From Clostridia bacterium (lineage in GTDB: Bacteria > Bacillota > Clostridia > Christensenellales > Aristaeellaceae): a DNA stretch of 64,000 bases. The translations under genes and the position numbers were made by a program. Location of the stretch: contig JAFVXE010000005.1 of the NCBI GenBank assembly GCA_017501255.1, positions 62,001 to 126,000 of the forward strand, read 5' to 3'. The notes beneath the pieces were generated by a model that made no database searches, was not told the origin of the DNA, and saw nothing but the letters and a program-made list of their open reading frames with translations. Below, piece by piece: positions 50,429 through 59,704 of the stretch. Each line of letters opens with the position of its first letter. Positions within the stretch are counted from its first letter, which is position 1.

Positions 50429-50740
50429 TCAACGCACCACCATAGATACCACATAGGCCGCTGCGCAGGCAGCCGCTGCCACAGTGAGCAGACCTTTATT
50501 CATCCAGCCCAGCACCGCCGCCACAGCCACACCGGCAATGGCTCCCGGCAGGTTGCCGGTGGAGGAAAATACCGCCGGGATGGTCATGGCGCCCAGCACC
50601 GCATAGGGCACATAATACAGGAATGCTTGCACAAACCGGCTTTTCACCTTGCCCCGGATGGCTGCCAGCGGCAGCATACGAATCAGGTAGGTCACACCGG
50701 CCATCACCAGCACATACTTGAAAAAGGTTGTCCAGGCCAT
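50429..50740 (-). CDS. azlD: Branched-chain amino acid export protein AzlD
   Basis: This 103-residue membrane protein has four helices (TTFFKYVLVMAGVTYLIRML, PYAVLGAMTIPAVFSSTG, GAIAGVAVAAVLGW, TVAAAACAAAYVVSMV) and the AzlD signature TYLIRMLPLA. It is the small subunit of the AzlCD exporter of branched-chain amino acids. Its start overlaps the azlC stop by one base. Together with the liv importer the window holds both uptake and export genes for the same class of substrate. Confidence 0.92.
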   Translation of the reverse strand: MAWTTFFKYVLVMAGVTYLIRMLPLAAIRGKVKSRFVQAFLYYVPYAVLGAMTIPAVFSSTGNLPGAIAGVAVAAVLGWMNKGLLTVAAAACAAAYVVSMVVR

Positions 50741-51462
50741 CAGTCCAGCGCCTCCTTCCCATCGTCGGTTTCCTCAGGAAGGGGCGGGGGCAGCAGCCAT
50801 GCGCCCAAAGCGGATGCCACCACTGCACACAGGATGATGCGGAATCCATCGGAAATGAAGGAAAGCGCAGGCAGGAAGGTGATCAGGCAGCTCATGGCAA
50901 CCGCCATCAGCACCACCACACGCACCTCCCGCATGGCTCTGGCAGGGGGCAGCACAATGGCGATGAACATACCATAGATGGCAATGCCCAGCGCACTGGT
51001 CACGCTGTCCGGCAGCAAACCGCCAGCCAGTGCGCCCAACGCCGTGCCCAGCACCCAACCAAGGAAGGGGCCGTTGGTGAGACCGTACAGATATGCCCGG
51101 CCCACCTTGCCCTTCTGGCTGGAAGCCACGGCAAACACTTCATCCGTATTGCAAAAGGAAAGCAGCAGCCGGTGCGGGGTGGTCATGGAATCATCCAGCT
51201 TCTGGCTCAGGCTGATGCTCATCAGCGCATAGCGCAGGTTGATGGTCAGCTGGGTCAGGGCCATTTCCGGCAGGCCAGCGCCAGCGGTCATCAGCTGCAA
51301 ACCAGCCAGCTGACCGGCGCTGGTCACGTTCAGCAGGGAGATCAGCACCGCCTGCAACGGCGTCAATCCCAGCGAAATTGCCTGTATACCGAATGCAAAG
51401 GACACCGACAGGTAGCCCAGTGCAATGGGGATGCCATCCCTAAACCCTCTCCAGTAGCGCAT
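50740..51462 (-). CDS. azlC: Branched-chain amino acid export protein AzlC
   Basis: This 240-residue membrane protein has about seven helices and AzlC motifs: FRDGIPIALGYLSVSFAFGI, GLTPLQAVLISLLNVTSAGQ, LTQLTINLRYALMSISLSQK and NGPFLGWVLGTALGALAGGL. With AzlD it exports leucine-like amino acids or analogues. Its start is 22 bases after the TPM-gene region on the other side with no clear shared promoter. No Lrp-type regulator (AzlB) is adjacent. Confidence 0.93.
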   Translation of the reverse strand: MRYWRGFRDGIPIALGYLSVSFAFGIQAISLGLTPLQAVLISLLNVTSAGQLAGLQLMTAGAGLPEMALTQLTINLRYALMSISLSQKLDDSMTTPHRLLLSFCNTDEVFAVASSQKGKVGRAYLYGLTNGPFLGWVLGTALGALAGGLLPDSVTSALGIAIYGMFIAIVLPPARAMREVRVVVLMAVAMSCLITFLPALSFISDGFRIILCAVVASALGAWLLPPPLPEETDDGKEALD

Positions 51463-51483
51463 TGTTTCAACTTCCCATTCGTG

Positions 51484-52386
51484 TTATCTTCTGCGGAACA
51501 TCCGAATCAGGGCAACGCCCAGCAAGCCATAGAGCCAACCCCTGCCGCCGTGATTTTTCTTATAGCGGTTGTTGGCACGGCGCACCGGATGGCTCTGGCT
51601 GAAAATGATCATCACCAGAATGATGAGGATGATCCAGCCGCCAACGCCGATGCCGTTTTCGCCATAGCTGTGGTCCTGATAATAATCGGTATAGTAGGAG
51701 CTGTTGTCCTCCACGTCCTGTACGGTCTGTGACCACATACCGGGGATCAATACGCTGGAACCATTCTCAAACTCAGGCACGCCGGAGATAATCTGGCTCC
51801 ACAGGCTGCCGGCACTGAAGCTGGAAGTTACGCCGGGCTGCACTTCTTCGGCTGTACCGGCATCCGCTGCCTTGCTGATGGCCTTGGGCAGCTTCAGACT
51901 GGCGTCGAAGCGCTTGTTGATCAGGTCGTTGAAAGCCACGAAATACTTGGCAAACGCCCCGTCATACTCCTGACGGCCAATGCTGGCGGCAAAGTCGGAG
52001 GAGGTATACATCAGGTTGTCCATGTTCTGCTTGCTCAGCTTATTTTCCGCCTTCTTGCCCATGGCGGTGGCAAAGCTGTCCTCACCGGCGGCGCAGAGCA
52101 GCAAAACGGCGTTATCGTTCAGCTCCCATTCCTTGAAAAGCTGATTGGCATAACTCTGGGCATCCAGACCATCCAGAAAATGCACCACCGCCACATACAC
52201 ATCCATGTCGGTTTCGTTCTTCACGTCCTCGGCATAGCCCACGATGGCGCTGCTCAGTTCGCTGCTGAGCACATCCGCATCATCGGTCAAAGCGCCCCGA
52301 TTGATCGGCATACGTGCATCCGCCAGCGCAAAAGCGCTGATCAAAACAATCATCAGGGAAAGAACCCCGCAAATCCATTTCTTCAT
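51484..52386 (-). CDS. TPM-domain protein, membrane-anchored and exported
   Basis: This 300-residue protein has a signal peptide (ICGVLSLMIVLISAFALA), a TPM_phosphatase domain at about residues 25-175 (GALTDDADVLSSELSSAIVG, MDVYVAVVHFLDGLDAQSYA, NDNAVLLLCAAGEDSFATAM) and a second helix near 250 (GIGVGGWIILIILVMIIFSQ) before a basic tail rich in Arg and Gly. TPM proteins occur in photosystem repair and in bacterial envelope proteins with LemA. ATG 52386 has AAAGGAGTCAAC. It is probably in one unit with the LemA-like gene. Confidence 0.85.
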   Translation of the reverse strand: MKKWICGVLSLMIVLISAFALADARMPINRGALTDDADVLSSELSSAIVGYAEDVKNETDMDVYVAVVHFLDGLDAQSYANQLFKEWELNDNAVLLLCAAGEDSFATAMGKKAENKLSKQNMDNLMYTSSDFAASIGRQEYDGAFAKYFVAFNDLINKRFDASLKLPKAISKAADAGTAEEVQPGVTSSFSAGSLWSQIISGVPEFENGSSVLIPGMWSQTVQDVEDNSSYYTDYYQDHSYGENGIGVGGWIILIILVMIIFSQSHPVRRANNRYKKNHGGRGWLYGLLGVALIRMFRRR

Positions 52387-52421
52387 GTTGACTCCTTTAA
52401 CACACATCACAGCGGTGCGCC

Positions 52422-52964
52422 TCACTGGTACAGTTCGCAGGGCTTCACGCCCAGCAGGGTGGCAATCCAACCGGGAACGCCCTTGAACAGCTGCTCATTG
52501 AAACCTTCCGCTGCCTGATTGTACAGGCTCACCTTATCGGTGGCGGTCAGGTTTTTCAAATCGCCTTCCAGCATGGCCAGATACTGCTGATCCCGCAGGC
52601 TGTCCTGAAAGCTGGGGCTTTCCAGAAGTTTGGTTCTCACGGTCTGCACGGCTGCATCCAGCTGATCGTTGGCAGCCTTCTTGCTGGCAAGGGACTGGGT
52701 GCCATCGGTGAGGATGGCGGCAGTCTGGCTGAGGGCAGCCACATCCGGGTCATCCGTCAGGTGACGGCTGGCCACCACGCACAGGTTGTGTCCGTCTGCG
52801 CCACGGTAAGCCAGCACATCCATCAGGCCGTTTTCACCGCTGAGCAGCTGGGTCACCTGCTGCTTATCATCGCCAAAGCCTTTGACGGTGCCGAATGCCA
52901 GCCCGAACAGGACCAGCGCCAGAGAGATGAGGATACAAACGCTGATGGGTAATGATTTCTTCAT
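52422..52964 (-). CDS. LemA-like membrane-anchored protein
   Basis: A 180-residue protein with one N-terminal helix (PISVCILISLALVLFGLAFG) and an all-helical outer domain. The C-terminal part (YNQAAEGFNEQLFKGVPGWI, ATLLGVKPCELYQ) follows the LemA end pattern (YNxxxxxYN...FPxxxxAxLxGFxxxxxF), but the first half (ENGLMDVLAYRGADGHNLCV) is diverged. LemA domains often occur next to TPM proteins, as here. Function unknown, probably envelope stress. ATG 52964 has GGAACCGCA upstream; weak ribosome site. Confidence 0.65.
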   Translation of the reverse strand: MKKSLPISVCILISLALVLFGLAFGTVKGFGDDKQQVTQLLSGENGLMDVLAYRGADGHNLCVVASRHLTDDPDVAALSQTAAILTDGTQSLASKKAANDQLDAAVQTVRTKLLESPSFQDSLRDQQYLAMLEGDLKNLTATDKVSLYNQAAEGFNEQLFKGVPGWIATLLGVKPCELYQ

Positions 52965-53042
52965 TGCGGTTCCTTTCCTTTGGCTTCGCCCCGGCGCGCT
53001 TGGCACCGGGGCGGCGGGTATATTGGTTGTGGAAGGTTACAA

Positions 53043-54296
53043 TCAGGTGTGTACTTCCAGAAGCTTCTTCTTGAGGCTGACTTCCATGGTAGCCAGTTCC
53101 TGCTCGGCGGCCAGACGCTTGCTGCGGCCTTCCTCCTGAATGCGCATCACTTCGCTCAGGGTATCCATCAGGCTCTGGTTGGTGCTCTTGAGGGTTTCCA
53201 GATCGATGATGCCGCGCTCGGCTTCCCGGGCGGTCTCAATGGTGCCGATCTTGAGGGCCTCGGCGTTCTTCTGGAGCAGGTCGTTGGTCATGTTGGTAAC
53301 GGCGGACTGGGCCTTGAGGGCTTCCTGGCTGCGGTGCATACCCAGAGCGATGAGAATCTGGCTCTTCCACAGGGGCAAAGTGTTGCTCAGGGTGGACTGG
53401 ATGCGCTCCACCAGCAGGCTGTCGTTGTTTTGCAAAAGACGAATCTGGGGCGCCATCTGCAGGGCCACCTGACGGGTCAGCTTCAAGTCGTGGATCTTCT
53501 TCTCAAAACGGTCGCAGTTGGCAGCCAGATCGTTGGCGCGCTGAGCGTCCATGGCGTCTCCGCTCTGCTCGGCAGCGTTCTTCAGGGTGACCAGATCACC
53601 GGAGCGAACCTCTTCCAGCTTCTTTTCGCCGGCGATGATGTACATGGTCAGCTCCTTGAAGTACTGGGTGTTCATATCGTAGAGGTGGTTGAACATACTC
53701 ACGTCCTTGAGCAGCTACACCTGATGCTGTTCCAGCTGACCGGCGATCACGTCCACGTTGGCGTCCACCTTCTGGTACTTGGTCTGCATATCGGCAATGG
53801 CCTTCTTGGCATTCCAGAACAGGCCGCCCAGACCCTTGGGCTTTTCGGCAGCGGAGCCGAAACCCTTGATTTCATTGACCAGATTCACCAGCATATTGCC
53901 CACTTCGCCGGTATCATTGGTGCGCACGGTGGACAGGGCGCTCTCGCTGAAATCAGCGATCTTCTTCTGAGCATCCGCGCCGTAGAGGAGCACATGGTCG
54001 GTGTTGTTCACGTCAATCTTCTTGACGAACTCTTCGATGTTGCGCTTGTCTTCCTCGGTGAGCATGGCCACATCCATAGCCTTGACGGTTTCCACCGCTT
54101 CAGCGGCAGCCTGAGCGGCAGCGGCGGCTTCGGCTTCAGCCTTGGGGGCGGCGTTCATGGCGTCCTCGATGGCGGCGCTGGCTTCATCCAGCACCATCTG
54201 GCTGGAAGCGGCGGTGATGGGCTCCAGCGTCAGCACGGGAGCGGAGGCGAAAGCCTGCTGGGTTTCGGGGGTGGTGTTCTGATTCATTTCAGTCAT
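53043..54296 (-). pseudogene. telA: TelA/KlaA toxic-anion resistance protein interrupted by an in-frame amber codon
   Basis: The N-terminal 193 residues (QMVLDEASAAIEDAMNAAPK, Ala-rich, then KGLGGLFWNAKKAIADMQTK and VIAGQLEQHQV) end at TAG 53715-53717. The same frame continues without a gap as LLKDVSMFNHLYDMNTQYFK and ELTMYIIAGEKKLEEVRSGD to ERIQSTLSNTLPLWKSQILI, the conserved core of TelA proteins. In relatives the stop position is a Gln (HQVQLLKD), so CAG to TAG explains it. A GTG/ATG re-start exists at 53702. TelA is encoded next to XpaC, as usual; its actual role is probably in envelope integrity. Confidence 0.85.
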
Positions 54297-54341
54297 GGTG
54301 ATGTTCCTCCTCGTGCAATGGGATTGGTATCGTGTTTGGCA

Positions 54342-55331
54342 TTACTGATTCTTGGGAGCCTGCTGCACCGCCTGGGCCTGATCACCGTAAGCGGGGAACA
54401 TACCGCCACTGAGGGTGGGGGCCTGGGGGAAGTGCTGCTGAGCCTGCTGCTGGGCATTGGTTACCTGCTGCTGCACCACGCTGGGTTTCAGCACAGGGGC
54501 CACAATGGGCTGCTGGGCAGGGGCGGTCTGCGCAGCCTGCTGAGGCTGCACCTGCACGCTCTGGGCAGTCCGTTGGGCTGCCTGCATCTGCTGGCGTATG
54601 GCTTCCAGCTGGCTGTCCAGCTGGGCAGCTTCCCGGGCCTGCTGGGCGGCCTTGCGCAGATCATTCTCGGTGAGACCGTCCCGCTTGAGCATCTGCTCCA
54701 GCACGTCGATATCGGTGGTGATGTCCAGCATATCATCCCGGTACAGCTGATCCAGCATATGGTGGCAGCCGTTGTTGACCACACCCAGCGCTTCGTCGAT
54801 GCGCTCACGGGCCTTGCGGGTCTCTGCGCCGCCGTAATCCCGTTCGCCCAGCAGACGGTAATTCTTGACCATCTTGAGGGTGGTGGGCAGGTAGTACTCC
54901 ATGAACTTGCGAATCTGGGGCGCTTTGGCAGGCTTGTCGTACACCGCACGGAAGATCTCCGCACAGCAGCGTTCCAGCTCATCCAGTTTGGCGGAGAGGG
55001 ATTCCTCGGGGATCCTGTCGTTTTCGCTGCGGATCTCCCGGATCATCTCCCGGCCACGGTTCAAAAGTTCATCCACCTCGGGGTTGCCGGTGTCAGCCTG
55101 CACCTTCTGCAAGCTCTCGGGTTCCTTGTTGTGGGTGGTCAGGTCCAGACCCTGCGCCATCACCCGCACCACGGAACCGGCAAAGAAGCTCAGAACCGCT
55201 GTCAGCAGGTATCCGCCCAGGGAATGGGGATGGAAGAGGGAGGAAAACAGGGCAAACACTGCGCCAAAGGCAATGATTCCTGCGCCGTTACCGCTCTTTT
55301 GCTTCTTTTTTTGCTTGGCTTGCTTAGACAT
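54342..55331 (-). CDS. xpaC: XpaC family protein (5-bromo-4-chloroindolyl phosphate hydrolysis)
   Basis: A 329-residue protein with a basic start (SKQAKQKKKQKSG), two helices (IIAFGAVFALFSSLFH, LLTAVLSFFAGSVV), and a cytosolic helical domain: GNPEVDELLNRGREMIREIR, RIPEESLSAKLDELERCCAE, PTTLKMVKNYRLLGERDYGG and ITTDIDVLEQMLKRDGLTEN. The last 90 residues are Gln/Ala/Pro-rich. XpaC precedes telA in many Firmicutes. Despite the family name, its own activity is not established. ATG 55331 has AAGGAGC about a dozen bases upstream; an upstream frame extension is not supported. Confidence 0.87.
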   Translation of the reverse strand: MSKQAKQKKKQKSGNGAGIIAFGAVFALFSSLFHPHSLGGYLLTAVLSFFAGSVVRVMAQGLDLTTHNKEPESLQKVQADTGNPEVDELLNRGREMIREIRSENDRIPEESLSAKLDELERCCAEIFRAVYDKPAKAPQIRKFMEYYLPTTLKMVKNYRLLGERDYGGAETRKARERIDEALGVVNNGCHHMLDQLYRDDMLDITTDIDVLEQMLKRDGLTENDLRKAAQQAREAAQLDSQLEAIRQQMQAAQRTAQSVQVQPQQAAQTAPAQQPIVAPVLKPSVVQQQVTNAQQQAQQHFPQAPTLSGGMFPAYGDQAQAVQQAPKNQ

Positions 55332-55654
55332 TCTGATGCTCTTGCTCCTTCTGACAATACGGTTGCTGGGCACGTGGCAAAAGCACGTAACCAACATCAA
55401 TTATACCACAGTTTCCCTTGCATGAAAAGGGTGGCAGGGCGGCGGGATCCTTCGCTCCCCTGCGATGATTATGATACCATATTCTGCCCCCGAAAGAAGG
55501 GGATTTCGTTTCAAAGCAACTATATGGATGCTGAAAAATACATTAGAAAATGATGAAAGCAACAGGGAGAGCACTCCCAAATGGGGGAACTCTCCCTGAA
55601 AAGTTTACGGTTTGTTTGCAAAGGGTGCAGGGACATTCTCCCGCCTTTCCCTCA
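55332..55654. other. Gene-free stretch between xpaC and the GH2 gene
   Basis: No coding region is supported. It includes the GH2-side terminator at 55563-55598, and AT-rich DNA with possible promoter elements for xpaC on the minus strand, none close to consensus. Confidence 0.5.
55563..55598 (-). terminator. Terminator of the GPH-GH2 operon
   Basis: CAGGGAGAG (55563-55571) pairs with CTCTCCCTG (55590-55598), with an inner CCC/GGGG pairing, followed on the minus strand by TTGCTTTC. Confidence 0.65.
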
Positions 55655-57949
55655 TCACTTTTTCTTACGGATCTTATTGAGCTTCTTGTTGATATCCAGC
55701 AGCTCTTCCTTGGTGAACTTCACATTGGCCATGCCGCCCATCAAAGTGAACAGACGCAGCACAGTGAAGCCGCCCATCATCTGCATCATGCCGGAATCGG
55801 GTTTGATTTCAAAACCGGCAGCCTTGATCTTCTTACTGGATGCCTTGGCCTTCTTGCCGGCCTCCTTGACCTTGTCATCCTTCTTGCCACCGCCCAGCAG
55901 CTTCTTGGCCAGCTTGGCAAAGAGCAGCTTGCCCCGGAGGGTCTTGAGCACTTCGCTCATCTTGTCGTTGAGGCACAGGTAGCCTTCCCGGGTGGTCACA
56001 TCAAACCAGTTGATGACAGCGCCCTCTTCCTTGAGGCGGTATTCCTCGTTGAAGGTATCCACCTTGCGGATGGTGGCTTCGTCCCGCAGATCGCCGGCAA
56101 CGGCTTCCAGCTTGGTTTCGCCCACGTTGGGCACATCAAACTTGAAGAAGTGATCCTCGGCGGTCTTCTTGCCCAGGGATACGCCGTTGGCGAACAGTTC
56201 CACCTCGGGCTGGTTGGAGTAGACGGTTACCTTGGTCACCTCTTCCACACGGTCGATATACCGTTTGGAGCACAGGTGCACAAAGGGATCATCGCTGAGC
56301 CATGCCTTGTAGGCATAGAAGGAGTCCTTCTTGTACTTGCGGTCCATGGTGACCAGACCCTTGTGGTTCTGACCGTTCTCGCCGCCTTCGCAGCGGGCGT
56401 CAGCGCCGAAGTCGAACATATTCCACACATGGGTGGCCCACAGATACTTGCGGGTGAACAGCTGCTTGATCAGCTCCTCATGGTAGTAGGACTGATATTC
56501 CTCGGTATAGTCGCCCTGCATGGGGTCGGAGGTGTGCCAGTTGAGGGCTTCGCAGCCGTACTCGGAGCAGCCGATGGGCAGCTTGGGATGGGTCTGATGG
56601 AACTTGTCGAACCAGGGGCCGTTCATGCTGGTTTCGCCGCCGTACCAGCCGAAATAGTGGTTGTAGGAAACCACATCGGGAATCTGCAGATAGGGATCAT
56701 CCATCTTGCACATGGACACCGCCGCAATGGTGGTCAGGCGGGTGCTGTCCATCTCATGACACAGGTCGTTGAGAACGTGGTGATTGTCCTGCATATCCTC
56801 AGCGTTACCGCCGATGCCGATCTCATTGGAGAGACCCCACACCACGATGGAGGGATGGTTGTAGTTCTGGGTGATGAGTTCCTTCATCTGGGAGATGGTG
56901 TTTTCCCGGCCACCGGGCATATGCTTGGAGATATAGGGAATCTCTGCCCAGATCACCAGACCCTTCTCATCGCACAGATCATAGAAATACTGGGCGTGCT
57001 GGTAGTGCGCCAGACGGATGGTGGTCGCGCCCACCTCCATGATCAGGTCGATATCCTCTTCATGATGCTCGGGCAGCAGAGCGTTGCCGATGCCCCAGCG
57101 GTCCTGATGGCGGCTGACGCCACGCAGGGGATATTCCTCGCCGTTGAGGATGAAGCCGTTGTCGGGATCGATTTCAAAGAAGCGGCAGCCAAAACGGGCA
57201 GAAACCGCATCAATCACCTGACCGTCTTCCATCAGTTCCACCGTGGCGGTGTACAGATAGGGATCCTTGCGGCCGTGCCACAGATGCACGTTTTCCAGTT
57301 CGGCCACACAGGCGGTATCCTTGTCTTCCTGACGGAAAACCACATTGCCTTCCCGATCGGTGATGGTATAGACAAAGGACTGATTCTCCTTCCCATTCTC
57401 TACCCACACATCGATGCCCACGGAAGCGTTCTTGTCCTGCACAACAGGGGTCACCTTGAGGCCGGGGCCGCCGTAGTAGTCCAGATCAAAGTGGCTTTCC
57501 GGCACGCAGATGATGTTCACATCACGGTACAGGCCGCCGTAGAAGGTGAAGTCCGCCATCTGGGGATAGACGGTCTCGTTGGGGCTGTTGTCCACCTTGA
57601 CCGCCAGCAGGTCGCTGCCGGTGAGGTGATCGGTCAAATCCACACGCCAGGTGGAGTAGCCGCCATCGTGATGGGCCAGATGCTTGCCCGCCAGATACAC
57701 ATCAGCGGAAGAGTTGGCGCCCTGCAGTTCCAGATAGTAGCGGTCGGCAACGGGCAGGCTGTCCTTTTCGATGGTCTTCACATACCAGCAGGCACCACGA
57801 TAGTAGTCGTTGCCGCCATCCTGACCATCGGTGGCATTCCAGCTGTGAGGCAGGGAAATGGCTTCCCAGCCGGTGGGCAGGGAAACGGGGGTGTCGCAGG
57901 CTTCCTTGGTAAAGAGCCAGTCAGCGTTGAAATTCAGAATCTGACGCAA
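55655..57949 (-). CDS. GH2 beta-galactosidase
   Basis: A 764-residue intracellular enzyme with the sugar-binding domain (LPHSWNATDGQDGGNDYYRG), an Ig-like domain and a catalytic barrel with acid/base Glu376 (WGLSNEIGIG) and nucleophile Glu463 (GCSEYGCEAL). Residues about 665-710 are a Lys/Gly-rich linker (LLGGGKKDDKVKEAGKKAKA), followed by a 50-residue C-terminal module (MMQMMGGFTVLRLFTLMGGM, FTKEELLDINKKLNKI). The start is TTG at 57949 with AAAGGAGG 8 bases upstream. Cotranscribed with the GPH symporter gene. It cleaves lactose or other beta-galactosides after uptake; a related galactosidase or glucuronidase role is less likely. Confidence 0.93.
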   Translation of the reverse strand: MRQILNFNADWLFTKEACDTPVSLPTGWEAISLPHSWNATDGQDGGNDYYRGACWYVKTIEKDSLPVADRYYLELQGANSSADVYLAGKHLAHHDGGYSTWRVDLTDHLTGSDLLAVKVDNSPNETVYPQMADFTFYGGLYRDVNIICVPESHFDLDYYGGPGLKVTPVVQDKNASVGIDVWVENGKENQSFVYTITDREGNVVFRQEDKDTACVAELENVHLWHGRKDPYLYTATVELMEDGQVIDAVSARFGCRFFEIDPDNGFILNGEEYPLRGVSRHQDRWGIGNALLPEHHEEDIDLIMEVGATTIRLAHYQHAQYFYDLCDEKGLVIWAEIPYISKHMPGGRENTISQMKELITQNYNHPSIVVWGLSNEIGIGGNAEDMQDNHHVLNDLCHEMDSTRLTTIAAVSMCKMDDPYLQIPDVVSYNHYFGWYGGETSMNGPWFDKFHQTHPKLPIGCSEYGCEALNWHTSDPMQGDYTEEYQSYYHEELIKQLFTRKYLWATHVWNMFDFGADARCEGGENGQNHKGLVTMDRKYKKDSFYAYKAWLSDDPFVHLCSKRYIDRVEEVTKVTVYSNQPEVELFANGVSLGKKTAEDHFFKFDVPNVGETKLEAVAGDLRDEATIRKVDTFNEEYRLKEEGAVINWFDVTTREGYLCLNDKMSEVLKTLRGKLLFAKLAKKLLGGGKKDDKVKEAGKKAKASSKKIKAAGFEIKPDSGMMQMMGGFTVLRLFTLMGGMANVKFTKEELLDINKKLNKIRKKK

Positions 57950-58034
57950 GGGGAAAACCTCCTTTGTTCGATAAGCCTTTGAAAGGGCAGACAGTGCGTT
58001 GTCTGTCTGCCCTTGGAAAAAACGGATTCAATGA

Positions 58035-59516
58035 TTATTCGGCGGGAACCTCAGCGGCTTCTTCCACGGTTTCGGCAGTTTCCACAGCCTCTTCCGCTTC
58101 GGGAGCAGCCACGCCACGGCGGGCATCCAGCTCGGCGTTCATGGTGGCCAGGTTCTTCTTGTCCAGGTTGTACACCAGGCTCAGACCGATGAACTGCATC
58201 ACGGCGCTCAGCAGGTAGAGAGCAGGCACCAGATAGCGCATATTCATGGCAACCTCGGCGGTCTGTTGGCCTTCGTTGGCGCCCACATAGCCCAGAGCGG
58301 TCATTACCACCAGCGCCAGAGCGGGGCCCACGCCCTGCGCCAGCTTACGGAAGAAGGAATGCAGCGCATACACGGTGCCTTCCTCGCGCTTGCCGGTCTT
58401 CCACTCGTTGTAGTCGATGGCATCGCCCATCATGGCCCAGGAAACGGTGGAATAGATACCCATGCCAAGAGCGTTGATCAGCTGGCAGACGATGTAGATC
58501 AGCATACCCTTGCCATCAGCGGTCATGGGCAGCACCAGCATGAGCACGCTGGCAACGATGCTGATGATAGCGCCGAAGGTAGCCAGTTCCTTCTTGCCGT
58601 ACTTGACAACCATCTTACGGGCCAGGGGTGTGAAGACCACGATGGGGATCATGGCGAACATCTGCACGATACCGGAAGCCTGCACATTCTTGAAGTAACT
58701 CTGGAACAGCACGGTCACGGCGGTGGCAGCGCCCTGCATACCCAGGAACATACCCATGGCAGCCAGCGTGGCGCCCACGGCGGGACGGTTCTTCAGGAAG
58801 TTACCCATGGCCTCCAGCACGTTGAACTTGGGCTGGTCGTCCAGCTTCACTTCCACGTCTTCACGGATCTCGGTGTTGCGGATCATGAACTGGAAGCAGA
58901 AGAAGCCCAGCACGCCCATGATCAGGGCAGCAAGGAAAACCTTCTCGCCCACCAGGTTGTTGTTGCTGTCATAGATGATGAAGGGCAGGATCACCATGGG
59001 CAGCATATTGCCGAAGATGGAACCCACGCTGCGCCAGGCAGACAGGGAAGCACGGTCGGCAGGCTCCTTGGAGATCAGGCTCAGCAGGGAGCCGTAGGGC
59101 ACGTTGGCAATGGTATAGAAGGCATCCCATACCACATAGCCGGCGATGAAGATGATCATCTTGGCCCATACGGGAGCGTTGGGGAAGGGCAGGAAGCAGC
59201 AGGCGCCGCCCACGATGAGGCCGATGGAGCCGAACCAAATATAGCTAAGGAATTTGTTGCGCTTGTACTGGCGCTTGTCCGCATCGATGATGGAGCCGAT
59301 GAGCGGGTCGTTGATGGCGTCCCACACCTGCACCACAATCAGCAAAAGAGAATACCACAGATCCAGCTTCATGAACTGGGTCCAGAAAATGGCCATGGTT
59401 CCCTTGAGGGCAAAGCTCATGTTGCAGCCAAGGTCGCCGGCAGCATAGGCCAGACAATCCCGCATACCAAACTTGCGCTTGCCGTTTGCATCCAGTTGAA
59501 CGGGCTTCTTTGCCAT
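58035..59516 (-). CDS. GPH-family sugar:cation symporter
   Basis: A 493-residue transporter with 12 helices of the glycoside-pentoside-hexuronide group (LacS/MelB-like). Family marks are AYAAGDLGCNMSFALKGTMA, VVQVWDAINDPLIGSIIDAD, YVVWDAFYTIANVPYGSLLS and MMGDAIDYNEWKTGKREEGT, which carry the cation and sugar site Asp residues. The last 35 residues are an Ala/Glu/Val-rich acidic tail, as in LivM of this window. No EIIA domain is fused, unlike LacS. It is the first gene of the operon with the GH2 gene, divergent from the AraC regulator. Confidence 0.93.
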   Translation of the reverse strand: MAKKPVQLDANGKRKFGMRDCLAYAAGDLGCNMSFALKGTMAIFWTQFMKLDLWYSLLLIVVQVWDAINDPLIGSIIDADKRQYKRNKFLSYIWFGSIGLIVGGACCFLPFPNAPVWAKMIIFIAGYVVWDAFYTIANVPYGSLLSLISKEPADRASLSAWRSVGSIFGNMLPMVILPFIIYDSNNNLVGEKVFLAALIMGVLGFFCFQFMIRNTEIREDVEVKLDDQPKFNVLEAMGNFLKNRPAVGATLAAMGMFLGMQGAATAVTVLFQSYFKNVQASGIVQMFAMIPIVVFTPLARKMVVKYGKKELATFGAIISIVASVLMLVLPMTADGKGMLIYIVCQLINALGMGIYSTVSWAMMGDAIDYNEWKTGKREEGTVYALHSFFRKLAQGVGPALALVVMTALGYVGANEGQQTAEVAMNMRYLVPALYLLSAVMQFIGLSLVYNLDKKNLATMNAELDARRGVAAPEAEEAVETAETVEEAAEVPAE

Positions 59517-59704
59517 GGGATATCCCTCACTTTGTTTATTTCAGCCCGCCAGGCGGACTGGTTTATCTGTATCATAGCAGGAAATCAGCACAGGCGTGAG
59601 GAATATATTCATGTAAAACCGTAAAAATATCATTCTTATTGTAGCTTCTGGTCGCATTTTGTCCGACAGAAAAAATACAATGGTTTTGAAGAAAGGAGGA
59701 AGCC

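Noticed and set aside
53715..53717. Stop-codon reassignment (TAG read as Gln) in this organism
   Set aside because: The Xre gene, cwlD and others end with TAG at the expected protein end, so TAG works as a stop.
52980..55553. An 857-codon plus-strand frame across telA and xpaC
   Set aside because: Its residues (His/Gly/Leu/Val-rich) are the shadow of TelA and XpaC coding DNA; both minus-strand genes have conserved motifs and ribosome sites.
55550..57982. An 810-codon plus-strand frame across the GH2 gene
   Set aside because: Shadow of the GH2 enzyme, which has both catalytic Glu motifs on the minus strand.
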